DNA from: Rotaria socialis
Lineage: Eukaryota > Rotifera > Eurotatoria > Philodinida > Philodinidae
Direction of reading: 5' to 3'
NCBI GenBank assembly: GCA_905331475.1
Contig: CAJNYU010000183.1
Coordinates: 248,001 to 312,000 of the forward strand
DNA length: 64,000 bases
How positions within the stretch are numbered: the stretch's first letter is position 1; each line of letters starts with the position of its first letter. Under the pieces are notes generated by a model that saw nothing but the letters and a program-made list of their open reading frames with translations, searched no databases and had not been told where the DNA came from. This document shows, piece after piece, positions 1 to 12,500 of the stretch. Both the position numbers and the translations under genes were made by a program.

Positions 1-797
1 CTTCGAATGCTTTTTCAACATTAATACCTTCTTTAGCTGATGTTTCAAAGTAAGGAATATTATTTTTCTCTAAAGACAAAAAAACCAACAAATATGATTG
101 ATATTAAAATAGCTATATATGTTTGTTGTACCTTGACACCAGCTTTGTGCTTTACGCATTGAAATCTAAACAAGAAAAATATTATTTGAAATAGACTAAA
201 ATTTTAAAAAAAATTACCATTCGATTTTCTAAATCAATTTTATTCCCAAGTACCTTAATAATAATAGAAATAGGAATCGATATTTTCTGTTTGAATATTT
301 AATCGTATCAATATAGAAACTTACGACAAATGGAAAATTTTCTGGATCACGTGGTCCAGCTTGAATAAGAAATTCATCTTTCCAACTTTCTAACGATTTA
401 AATGATGTTGGTGACGTTACATCCATAACGAGAACGCAACAATCAGCACCACGATAAAACGCAACGCCTAAACTTTGAAAACGTTCTTGACCGGCTGTAT
501 CCCAAATCTTGAAAAACAAAAAAGTCTCTAGTATTTTGTCAATTCTTTTTAAAATTAAATCGAATTACCTGCATTGTAACAAGACGATCGTCAATTTGTA
601 ATTCTTTTGTTAAAAAATCTGCACCGATTGTCGCTTTATATTGATTTGAAAACTAAAGAAATTATATTATGCAAATAAAAATCAAACACAATTATTCTTA
701 CTTTTCGATTTACGAATTGATTCATTAATGATGTTTTACCAACACCAGAATCGCCCAATATAATTATTTTAAGTAAAACTTTCTTACGTGATGCCAT
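1..797 (-). CDS. RAB7: Rab7 small GTPase, 5' part (C-terminus off window)
   Basis: Late-endosome/lysosome Rab GTPase. Six exons read on the minus strand: 702-797, 569-652, 325-507, 218-253, 132-165 and 1-69, joined by short GT-AG introns with continuous frame. The start [10 protein letters not shown] matches animal Rab7 closely. Visible motifs are the P-loop GDSGVGKTS, the switch I region with [11 protein letters not shown], the switch II motif [13 protein letters not shown], the Rab7-typical [11 protein letters not shown], the guanine-specificity motif GNKIDLENR on its own 36-nt exon, and ETSAKEG. The prenylated C-terminal cysteines would lie beyond position 1, so the gene is cut by the window edge, not broken. 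Orthology to Rab7 rather than other Rabs is clear from near-identity through the switch regions. Confidence 0.97.
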
Positions 798-1538
798 TGT
801 ATATTATCCTTGTTGGTTTATTAGTGTAAAAAAGCAACAACAAGATCTAAAAACAAAATGTTAAATATATTTTTTTATTCCAAAAATAAAAATAGAACAA
901 TTGAATTCTCTGTATTTTTTTCTTATTATCACCACTGATCAAAACATTTAAGAAATCGATACAAAATTATTTAGATCCAACCGAATATTCTGCCTCAAAC
1001 TGACACTCAGTATCACTAGTTCCATGATTCAGTTGAAATATTCGATGGAAAAAATATTGGTTGAGAGAGAAGAAAAAACGTAAATATCTTTAGGTGACAC
1101 ACTTACATACAGTTCTACTGAGTCTACCCTAGAGGACGCAACGTTAGCTGTGTGCGTGCCATTTCATTCACTCACCCCATCCAACTCATGATTTTTTTGT
1201 AATCAGTATGAGTCATCAACAGCTGATAAACACACGCGCACAAAGAGCAAAAATGAAATCAAAGCCGTCAAAAATGTAATCTTCTTTTGTTTTTCTTAAT
1301 GTTTTGTTCATTACAGGCAAAAAAAATAAGACCTTGGCTATGATTTTCAAAATACAAAAAATAAATAATAGAGAAAAAAAGAAAAGAAAGAAAAAGAAGA
1401 TCTAATTTAGGCATTTTTTTTTCTAGTAACAGTACAAATAAATTCTCATGATTATTTTTCACACATATACCTCGTTTGTTCTCACTCACGCACATAGATA
1501 TAGAAGATAAAAAAGAAAGATGATAATAATAATAATAT
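798..1538. promoter_or_regulatory. Intergenic: Rab7 upstream region and MSH6 downstream region
   Basis: No supported coding sequence. It lies between the Rab7 start codon and the MSH6 stop codon, both on the minus strand, so it should hold the Rab7 promoter and 5' leader and the MSH6 3' UTR. A minus-strand open frame near 1268-1495 is low-complexity Lys/Phe-rich and has no recognisable domain. An (aat)-rich stretch sits around 1521-1535. Confidence 0.5.
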
Positions 1539-4500
1539 TCAATGTAGTTTTAATTGTGATAAGAATTGAAGAATATCGTGCTGTTGTAAACTATCAGTTA
1601 CTTTTTTCATCGTCAACAATATTCGCTTAAGTGTTACCCATCGTTCAAATGCTGAGGCTTTTGTTTGTGCTAATTCAACAATTGACTCAGGAATATTAGC
1701 CAAACCTTTAAAAGCAAATAATATAAAATATTCTATTCTTTATTGTATCGATTTACTTACGTGCTGCATTAAATCCGTGACTTTTTGGACATGAACCTTC
1801 GACAAATTTATAAAGAAAAACAAGTATTTCTTTTGTTGATGTTTCTTCGTCCTTTTCGATCATGCATGACTAAAATTAAACAAAAATACATTAATCAATG
1901 ACACAACTCATAAATCCATACCATATGGCCTAATCCAACTTTTTCATGTTTTTCAAAATCATCAACTAATGTATGATAATGTGTACTAAATAATGTTCGA
2001 CATTGAATACGATTTGCCAGATCATTAACAACAGAACAAGCAATAGCTGTTCCATCAAATGTTGATGTACCTCGTCCTGAAATAAAACATATTTAATATA
2101 AAAATGAATACTTAACGTATTCAATTTTATTACCAAGTTCATCAATGAGTACTAAAGAATGACGAGTAGCATGACGTAAAATTGATGATGCTTCACTTAA
2201 TTCAACAAAGAATGTTGATTCACCAGCCATAATTCGATCACTAGCACCCAAACGTGTAAAAATTCGATCACAAACACTCATGGTGCAGGACACTGCTGGC
2301 ACATAACTTCCCTAAAATAATTCATAGTTTTATTATAAAATTTATATTTTTTGTTAATAACGTAAGTAGACAACAATTCTGCTTTCTCTCTCTCTCTCTC
2401 TCTCTATCCAAAGTTTAGTTTCGATTAGTAATATGTTACTGTTCCTTCTAGCAGTCTTAACAACGGAATCTTTACTTCCTATACAGATATGTCTCCAAGA
2501 CTGAACACCGTTATATAGCTTATTTTATTATACCACTAATCTTATAATAGAGTGTAAACTTACAACATGTGCTAATATAGCAAGTACGGCTGTCTCTCTC
2601 ATTAATGTTGATTTACCACCCATATTTGGACCTGTAACAAGTACTAACGGTTTTGTTTGCCATTCTTCATTTGATGACTAAAATATAAAAGAAAAATGAA
2701 TTCGATTAAAAAGAAAAGAGTTTTTTGACTTTACTTTATCGGCAAGAATAATATCATTTGGAATAAATGTACTTGTGGCTTTTTCAAGCATACATGGATG
2801 CTTACCATCACGAATATTAATGAATGGTTGCTGATCATTTTCTATTTGAAGAATAACTGGTCGACACATATCTGCACATGATTGGCTATAAGCTGTGAAA
2901 CTAAGTAATACATCTAGTGTACTTAGACAACTAAGTACACGTTGGAATGTTTCATGATGACTATCAAAATGACGAAATAAACTACTTGTTGTATCTTTTA
3001 ATGCTATTTCTTTCTTTTTTTCGCTTTCAGTTAATTCTTCAAGTAATTCACGTAATTCACTTGTATAATATCTAATAAAGAACAAGAAAATCAAATGATA
3101 ATATGAAACGTAGAATCGAGTTTTTACCTATAAGGATTAAAAAAGAAACAATATTTTTATTTTCCTTGTAGAGAATGTAACTCAATTCATGCGCTAGATG
3201 AAATATCAATTAGAAAGAATAGCCGACTTCTTTTTTTCAAACTACGTGGCTGCATTTGTCAAAAACTGTACTTGCCATCGCCATAACGTATATTCAAAAC
3301 ATTCTATCTAATTAACATAAATAGAAAAGCTAGTTCTGTGTGATTTTTTCTATTAAAATCAAAGATCTAATATATATGAATATATTCAATTTACTAGACA
3401 TCTTAAAAGAATCTAGAGAGATATTTTATACCTCAAAAAAAAACAAAAAAAAATTAGACTTTTCTATTCTTAAATAGGAGCTTTTTTTAAAGTAAACAAT
3501 TGTGCAATACGATTATAAAAAGTACTCATAGTATAGCAAGTATCGCTTTTCAGTTCAATTTGTATGATTATCATAAAGAAGATCAATTTATCATGTGCTT
3601 CAAATTACACAGAATCAGGATGAACTAAAGCTGGTTTAAAAACTTCTTCGATCAATACTATAGATGCCGTAGGCAAGCAACTGAAACTGTCTCTCTTAAT
3701 GCGCTTTTTCTCAATCATGATAAGAACTCGACGAGAAACTGTTTGACAACATAATATTTTAATAAATTATTTTTACCGTTTAAAGCCTTTTCGTGAGCTC
3801 ATTAATTCATAATCATCATCTAAGTTTCGACATGCACTTTCAGACATTTCCATTGCATAACGTATTTTTTGTACATGTACATATTTAATATCACGATTTT
3901 TTAAAATGTTCTTTTGTTTGCTTAAATAATCATTTAAAGCTTTTTCATTATCACGAATTTCATTTAATGCATCATCATATTGTTGACAAACGCCACTTGT
4001 TGGAATGATTTTACCTTCAGTACGTGCTTGTGCATGTGAAAATGCTTTTGTATAATAATCAAGTAACTCATCGAGGTTTGGAAAACTTTTATTTTTATTT
4101 TCATCATTTTGATATATAATAGCATTGAGCAATGAAGACGATGTTGATAAATCATTGTGCTTGGCAAATATTTGAACGATTTCATTAGCCACTTTCAAAC
4201 CAGTAAGTGCTGCTAGAAAATCTTGAATTTTTCGTTTACTATAAGTAATATCTTCATAAAGTATGGCACGATTTTCTGGATGTTCAGTATCGAGTGGGCG
4301 ATGACCAAGAGAATGAATGCTAATCAAGAAAATAAATAAATAAAACATCGCGAGTCGAGTCAATTTTCTTTACCGGCAAAAGAGTCGTTCGAGATCTGGA
4401 ATAATTTTGAGTTTATCACGAACTTTATTACATAAATCAGTTTTATCTCGTAACGCATCAATTGCATTTAATCGTTCATTGATTTCATTGACATTACATA

Positions 4501-7500
4501 ATGGCGCTGAAAGCCATCGAGACAAAAGACGTTTACCAAAATGAGTTGAACAACGATCACATGTATATAATAATGAATTTTCTTTTCCACCACGACTATT
4601 TGATAAAATTTCTAAATTATATAATGTTGTAGCATCAAGTACCTAAATAAATAAAACATTCTATTGAATTTAATGATTATATATCAATCATTAATCTAAC
4701 CATATTTTGTTGTTTAAATGTTGAAATTTCTTTAAGTTCGATATTTTCATCAGGTGGCTGAAATATCGAAAATTTACGCATTGACAAAAGTTCTTTATCG
4801 ACAAGACAATGTTGTAAATACCTGAGCAAATCATCGAATTATAGATTTCAAAGTAGTAATAAACTTACCAAAGAATACCACCTAATGCTCGTATGGATAA
4901 TTGAAAAGTTGAGCGAATATGTAAACCTTGTTGATCACCTATGAATATATTTTATAATACATAATCTATTCTACAAAATATACTCATTCAAATTGTTCAT
5001 CGTTCAGAGACTGCTGATTAAAATCAAAATTTTGTGATTTTAATCTTTCTTACATTAGATCAAACAAATCCTTAGTAATCCTATAGAATATTCAACTAAG
5101 CTGATTCTATGTCTCGATTGGAACCTATTAAATTCAAAATGCGAAATAGCTTTTAACAATTGAACTTTCTGTCAAAAATATTTTATTTACATTTGTATGT
5201 TAGATTTTTAAACTTTTGTAGTTTTGAAACAGAACTTCTTTTAATCGATGCAAAATAAAACCTGTTTGAAGACATAAACTAAGGACTGTACGAAAATTCT
5301 TATCTTACCTAGTACTGACACTATTCTAGACTGTGCCACCAAAATTTTACTGATAGCTATTTAATCTTGATTCAGAAGAAGAATTTGAACATTTTCTCAA
5401 GAAGTATCTAAGCAAGCGTCCCTGGATAACCGAAAAATGAGTGCATAATCTGTACCAAGACTTTCACCATTTACGTAGATTAAATATTTACCTTCATTAA
5501 AAGCATGTTGAAATGCATCTGGCCATTGAAGATTTCCTTTTTCATCTTTGAAATATGTATCATCACGAAGAATATCAAGTGTTTTTGTTGTTTCATACAG
5601 CTCTTTATTTGGCATTAAATATTCAATTTTAGCGTGAGTTAATGTTAAAACCTTTTTCGTTTTTTCTGATAATTTATTTTTTTCACATAATATCTGTTTA
5701 AAAAAATTTTTAATTCAAATTGAAAAAAAGAAAGAACACCATGGAAATAAATATTACTTGCGCTGGTGGATACTGAGCAAGTAAAGTTTGTAAACGTGAC
5801 AAATATCGATCATCTTCAAATTGACCGATCTAAACAAGAATAATTCATGATAGATTCATGAAAACAAAAAAGCCTTCGAACATACATAAAATTGTGCAAT
5901 AGTTGTATCAACAAAACATATACCGAATTCCCATGGTGTCATTTTATTGCCAGTGATTGGCTAAATAGAAAATAAACTGATATAATTACCTTGCTTGTTT
6001 TTTAATTAAATACACGTACCACTTCAACAACACATAATAAATAGGAACTTTCACGAAATACATTATCATTGTCTAATGTATTAAATGTTTTTGTACCGGG
6101 TGTAGTTATTTGACATATTTCCCGACGTACTGTTTTATCAAATTTACTTTTTCTTCCTGTTTCTATAAGAAAAAAAAGATGCACTATTGAAATTTCGTAC
6201 AAGACAAATAGGAATAAATAAATAAATAAATAAATGAATAAATATGCATACGCTGTTCAAGACGCTCTTTCGCCATATTTGGTGTTTCTGTTTGTTCGAC
6301 TCGTGCCACTTTATAGCCTTTTGACACAAGTATATCAGCAAATTTACTATATGCTTTTTCAGGAAAACCACAATGTGCCAGGTCACCTACGAATAAAGAT
6401 TAAGTAAAATGAAATCACTAGAAATTATTTACCTTTCATCATTGTTAAATTTAATTCTGGTGCACAAGTAACTGCATCCATATTATCTGTTAAATGTAGT
6501 AAAAACGAATTATGAGATCACTCTTTTTAAAATATAAAGAAGCTAACGTACAAAGCTCATAAAATTTGCCAACCTAAAATATTATAAGAAACAAAAGTAT
6601 GCTTTTATATAATAAGAATATGAACAAGAAATAGTTACTTTGAAAAAAAGAATTGTATCAAAATATTCCATTTTCATTACCCACCATTGTCGTAAGGCCT
6701 TGAGAAAAGACAAAAAAGATAGTTTTATAGATTGATAAAATAAAATCCTCAATACAACTTACCGGTGTAACACTATTAAGATATTCTTCTGGAACATACA
6801 ATGTACGTGAATCATAATCTAGATAATAATTAACAAAAAAAGAAAACATAAGCAATCTATTTCATTGATGAACATACTTGGATCAGTATGAAGACGACGA
6901 TTAGCATCACTGTGAATAGAAAAAGAAAACAAAAACATTATTAAGAATCAGAAGAGAAATGCTGTATTGAATAAAACAGATTATAGCATTATTTTATCAT
7001 AGAGTGCATGTTATTCTCGACGATGTAGTCAACTCTATTTTCTGTATTATCTATTCAAAACTAGTGAAAACCATTCCATTAATCAGATATGTAAACGACA
7101 TGAATATAATTATATGAAAGACGTTAAAAATAAAATAAAAAATAACACAATAGTTAATTGAGTTTTATTTAAAACAAAACAATTTGAAAATATCAAAAGA
7201 ATTTTTTCCATTATAGCTGTTTTCCAATATGAAATCAAAGAAATGTCAACGTCTATTGTAAAAACTTACAGATCATAGTAAATACTAGTCAGAGATATTG
7301 AAAAACAATTTTTAGCAACATTTACTGCTTCCACATCGCAGATGTTAATATACAATTATAGACTATATGTAAATAAGGTCTCGTTCTAATGGCTAAACTA
7401 AAACTCTATATCCGAAAATTATAAAAAAAATTCCTTTATATGATAGATAATAGCAGCTAGATTATATTTCCTATTCCAATCCTACAAGAAGAAGTGTGCT

Positions 7501-8490
7501 AACACCTTTTATTGTTTAAGTATTTAATATAACTCACCGTCGATGGCCATCTTTGAGAAATTCCAAAGAAAGATGCGTGAAATTACTATCATTGACATGT
7601 TTTGGTGGCCGTTTTGTCTTATTTAACGTCGTTGTTCGTCGTTTTGGTGTCTTTGTCTTTCATAGGAAATAAATATAATTAATTATTTTACAAACTAAAT
7701 ATAATTTATTTATACGTGATTTTCATCATCCTCATCCTCATCATATTCTTCAGGTTCGCTTTCATTTTGATCGCTTTGTTCTTCTGAACCATCATTGTAT
7801 AATACCTCTTCATCTTCACTTTCTTCAGCTTTTTTCTTTCGTGATGTTTTAGTTGAATTGTTAGCTTTCGTTTTTGTATCTTTTTGGATTGTTTTTTTAC
7901 TTATTGGTGTAACATCAACGTCCATACGAGCTATAAAAACAATTCATTAAAAACAATATATTAAAATGATTGGCTATACCATTTTCTGTTTCCTCTTCAT
8001 CACTATCAAGAATAGCAGCACGCTTTCTATTTTGACTCTAAAAAAAAACGATTTGTGAATTTCTCTCTTTTTTTTTTGAAATTCAACGAATTTTTATTTT
8101 ACTTTGCTAACTCTTAGTTTTGGTTCATCATCATCTTCATTATCTGATTCATTTCGTGCATTGAGTGTTCTTCGCTCTATGTGAAAAAATAAACCTTTTT
8201 ATTCATATTTATAGAACTATTTTACTTTTAGTTTTCGGTGATATATCATGATCATCTGCTGCAATTGTTGATGATTTTTTTCGTTTTTCAGATTTAGGTG
8301 AATCAGCACTATAGATATCACTCATATTCATTGGTTTACGTGGCTCTTTCGGCGTTTGTTTCTTTTTTGTAAGTCCATTATTTTCACGTTTCGGTGTAAC
8401 TTTTGTTTGACTAGTCGATTCATCGTTCGCTGTTGTAGCGGCCATTTTCTTTGGCTCGATACGTTGAAAGTAACTGTACAAATTTGACAT
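1539..8490 (-). CDS. MSH6: DNA mismatch repair protein MSH6 (MutS homologue)
   Basis: Mismatch-recognition subunit of the nuclear MutSalpha heterodimer (with MSH2), which reads base-base mispairs and small loops. The start at 8490 gives MSNLYSYFQ, a PIP-box-like N-terminus. A charged disordered linker follows (exons near 7710-8490), then the MutS core opening with [16 protein letters not shown] (about 6765-6820). The Phe-X-Glu motif VGKFYEL is on a 22-nt exon (6552-6573). The connector, lever and clamp regions follow (about 3773-5910, e.g. [15 protein letters not shown] and [13 protein letters not shown]). The ATPase has Walker [11 protein letters not shown] near 2610, [17 protein letters not shown], Walker B LVLIDELG near 2140, and STHYHTLV. 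The C-terminus FNAARLANIPES ends at the stop at 1539. I see no PWWP domain between the PIP-like motif and the core. Introns are mostly 50-70 bp, with three larger ones around 3100-3770, 4940-5450 and 6920-7535. All active-site motifs are intact. Confidence 0.95.
2384..2406. repeat. (CT)n microsatellite in an MSH6 intron
   Basis: An uninterrupted CT dinucleotide run inside the intron separating the two main ATPase exons of MSH6. On the coding strand it is a GA run, so it is not a polypyrimidine tract for this gene. Confidence 0.9.
6210..6241. repeat. (AATA)n microsatellite in an MSH6 intron
   Basis: A tandem aataaata run with one substitution (atga), inside the intron between the RREICQ-containing exon and the preceding exon of MSH6. 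Confidence 0.85.
6552..6573 (-). other. MSH6: 22-nt microexon of MSH6 encoding the Phe-X-Glu mismatch-binding motif
   Basis: The reverse strand shows an acceptor TTTTAG, 22 nt encoding VGKFYEL plus one base, and a donor GTACGT. Flanking introns are 574-638 and 487-551 within the 6 kb block (6574-6638 and 6487-6551), each 65 bp. The upstream exon ends ...FFK in phase 0, and the next exon completes the Tyr codon and continues NMDAV, as in other MSH6 proteins. Skipping it would remove the residues that stack on and contact the mispair, and would shift the frame. Confidence 0.85.
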
Positions 8491-9568
8491 TTTATTCTAC
8501 AAATAAAACATTGGACAACAATACAATAAAATTGCTATTTAGATACTAGCAACAATGAATCCAATTATTGGCCGATAGCTATGATATACTCATCTGATAT
8601 TTGCAACATTTATCATACGGAAAAACAGCAGAATCCATAAGCTTGAAATTTCCAAGTATTGAATATTTCTTTCGTCAGTTATAATCTCTATTTCTCTTCG
8701 GGGAAATTTACGGTTTTCTTTCTTTTTTGTCTAAAACATTTAATCATGTCCATGACGAAGTCAACACTGAGTCTTAATATTCTATTTATCTGCATGTTAA
8801 TCAGAACTACTAGTTTCAATTAAAATCGTATCCATTGTTGCAGTCCATACGTAGAAGCTATTGAATTCTAAGGAGACGATTACCATGTATGTTATTTTGC
8901 TTCTCAATATCCTTGAAATCCTGAAATCGATTACTGCTACTTGTGTTTACTTCAGTAACTAAATACATAGTTTATTATTTCTGAATTTTTTCTTGCAGTT
9001 CCATTATATCGGAAACTAAGGTAAATAATCCTATAGGATAAATTAAGGAAGAAAAAAAGATTGAACAATATCTCTTCTCTCGTTTATTTATATACATAAA
9101 ATAGAAATAGAGCGCCGAACATTCGTATGATTTCTTTTTCTCTACTCAAATAACATCAAAAGAATAATAGTAACCACGAAGTGAACGATACGGATTATAA
9201 TATCGCTAGCCAAGGAATGCATCTGCAGCGCATGAAGATTTATATATAGAGAAAGAGAGAAAACACACGCACGCACACACACACACACATAGAGACACGC
9301 AAATGAACAGAACCGTTGGATAGGTCGGATTAAAAGGAAAAAAATGACCGGCGCACAAGGAAAAATTCACTGTCAATCAATCTAATATTGATCAAAGCCA
9401 ACCAAAGGAGAGAATGTGTGAGTTCTAATATCCGTTTCATGATATTCGAAAAAAAGAAAAAAAACGAGAACATATATAGAGAAAGAAAAAAAAAACACAA
9501 CAAAATAGCAAATAACGGCGAAAGACTAGCTGTTGCTTTAACAGGCCATAGACAGAATATGTGCTAAT
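8491..9568. promoter_or_regulatory. Intergenic: MSH6 5' region and HUWE1 3' UTR
   Basis: About 1.1 kb between two minus-strand genes. Six bases upstream of the MSH6 ATG the reverse strand has a pyrimidine-rich stretch ending in TTTGTAG (acceptor at 8497-8498), which looks like a 3' splice site for a 5'-UTR intron or trans-spliced leader. A purine and CA-dinucleotide stretch occupies about 9250-9290. A TTTATT at about 9080 could be the HUWE1 polyadenylation signal in reverse. No coding frame is supported. Confidence 0.5.
9250..9292. repeat. Purine and CA-dinucleotide microsatellite
   Basis: A gaaagagagaaaa stretch running into acacacgcacgc and then a CA run downstream of HUWE1. Simple repeat with no coding potential. 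Confidence 0.85.
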
Positions 9569-12500
9569 TTAAGCAAATCCAAATCCAGCACATTCACGAA
9601 TCGCAATCAAAAGCATTTTACGTAATTTATCATAGCTTTCATAAGCTGGGAGATCCAGTTGATTGAAACTAAATATAAATATATGAATAAATAATATTTC
9701 AAGCAAAAAATCAAAAGATCCTACCAAGTATGAGCTGACGGCAAACGATCAGTTGACCGATCATCACGATGTATTTGAAATTTTTGTGCACCATTCATGC
9801 CTTCTAGATGAGCAAAGCCTTGTAATGGTACTTTTGATGTACCTGTAACAAATTGTAAGAATTTGGCTAAATCTTCTTTATCAAATGATCGCAATGCACG
9901 CCAAAACCATTGAATCTAAATAGAAAGTCAAAATTAGTTAAGACGTGCAAAAGAAATTTGTATGTATAGTTCTCGTACGGCTAAACTAGGATTGTCATGA
10001 TCTCATTGTACGAACAGAAAATTTTTAAATACCGAATAAACTAAATTGATATTATTCACAGATAATCGAACTATTTTGTTTGTTGCTAGATTTTAAATAG
10101 TATTCATTTACTAAGGTTTTGACATTGATTATATGAAACTCGTTGGAGATCAATACAAAATTAAATAGAGTTGAAATCAATCTGAACTTTTATGATTAGC
10201 AATGGTGTGATGTATATCTGCGCTACTAAGTATCCTTGTCTTTGATATTTGTTTTAGTCATTGAAATTGTCAAGAGTGAGTTTGGAATGATTTTCAGAAA
10301 ATTTAGTTCTTATTTTTTAAGAAAACTGACGGAGAAAAATCGTTATACTAGGAATTCTAGAAGAAGAAAAGAATATTCAATATTTACTTGTAACGAATTT
10401 GGTCTATATTTGTGATATTCAGTATTTGCTTTGAGATCTTCAATATCAATATCTGGTAAACCTGATATTAATAATTCTAATTCTTGTTCATTAAATATTG
10501 AGATTAAACTTTTTGGTATAATTGTATAGAAACCTTCTAGAAATGAATTAATTTGTTGTCGAATAGATCCAATCATTTTCTCTTGACAAACAAGTCGAAC
10601 ATATTCATGTTTATTTTCGTTTGTTACCACTATAGTTGAACCAGATGCTATTAATTCAATCACTTTATTTGCACCGAATTCACTAGCATCTAATGAAAAT
10701 GTTAAGTCTAAACCTAACTGATGTATATCATTTTCTAGTAACATCACTAGATTTTTATAAAATTGCAAATCAACCGATTCCATATCTGTATAGCGTACAG
10801 GTATACCAAGTATATGTTTATAGAATGAACGTGTAAAATAACAATCCATACATTTATTATCAAATATAGCTTTAGCTATAATACGTCCAATAAATTTGAA
10901 ATATTGTGAATGATTTGTATTACAATGCGATAATGGATTAGGCATATATGTAACACGATCCCCTGGATTAATCATAAATAAAGCATAATTTGGATCAAAC
11001 ATTGAACGTGCTATAACGGAATACCATTCACGTAGAAGACCACCAGCATCTTGTCCTTCTTCGCCATCAAATACAATATAGAATCTATGTTTCCAATCTT
11101 CTGGTGAACGTCGACTTAATTCTCTATATGAATCTTCGAATACATTATTACGTCGAACATGCACCGCTAAATCTTCTCCGCGTATATTTTCTTTTAATCG
11201 GTCGAGTTCATGACGAAAATATTTTCTTTTAACATCAAAATCAAGTATTGATGTATAATCAGTTAATATATGAAATGGTCCTTCACTTAAATGTTGTGTA
11301 CTTTGACGTAGGATTTGATTTAATACAGTACGATGTGTACGAGCAAATTCAACAAATTTTTGTGCATCTAATGGTAAATCATTTGTTGATATTGTTGGTG
11401 TCGTACTTGTTCGTAAGACAAGTGTTGGCACTGCTGATATATCTGATGTTGCTGAGGTCATTACTGTTTCACTTGGTGCAACATGTTCATCAGATGTTGT
11501 TGATGGTGCTGGACCAAAACATTCTAAATGTGATAGTGCTTCACGTGTTTCACGATCTTTTTTCTTTCGATTGGTTTTTTCATTTTCATTATCTAAATCA
11601 GCAGCATGCACAAGAAAGAAAGCTTCAACAGCCGGCTGAAGTACTAATACAGCATGTGGATCAGGTAATTTAGCTAATGATAATAAACAATCACTTAATG
11701 AATCCCATAATTGATTTATATTTAATAGATCACTTAATTTTGTTTGTTGCGATGGTAAAAATTGTCCTATGTCCATTGGTTCATTGATTTGTGGAAATAA
11801 TGGTGGAATTGTTTGTAAAACATCATTGATACGTGTTGTCATTGTTGTTGACATTGGTGGTTCCTGAAATGTTTCAATTAATGCTTCAAGTTGTCGAATT
11901 AAACGATAAATATCTTGAATATCATTTATTGTTTCACGTTGTGAAAATAGTTGTTGACGTTGTTCAATTGTATTCGAATTTAAAACTGTTTGTAAACGTG
12001 TACGCATTTGTTCTAAACGATTTGATAAGTCATCGATAGGTTGTAATACATCATTTTGTTGATTATTATTATCCGATGGAATATGTGAACGTAATGATTG
12101 GCGTAATGTATCAAGACGGCGTGTTAATGTGTGAAGTTCATTTTCGAAGTGTGTTTGAGAATCGAGTTGTTCTTTTTTAGTTGCGTCACGTAATTGAATT
12201 ATTACTTTAAGAATACGTAATAGAAATTGTTGATTTGCGGTTTTAGATGTTAACATAACCATAGCTGGTAATTGTAAATCTTGCTGTTTAGCATTCGGAT
12301 CGGCGTTCATTGTTGGCAAAGTGTTTGAACGTATTGATTTATATGAATCGAATAATTTAGCAGATTCATCTATTGGTGTATTTGATGATTCATCATCGTT
12401 GCCTGTTGTTGCTGTAGTAGATTTATTTTTCGATAGATAATCTTGAACTTCCCAATGTAATTGTCTGAATACAAAAAAAAAGGTTGAAGGTTATTGATTG

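Noticed and set aside
1268-1495. 75-codon minus-strand frame between Rab7 and MSH6
   Set aside because: Low-complexity, no domain, no splice context; probably 3' UTR of MSH6 or Rab7 upstream DNA.
11248-11673. Plus-strand open frame of 141 codons
   Set aside because: Antisense to the HUWE1 coding exon upstream of the HECT domain; Leu/Val/His-rich reading with no domain.
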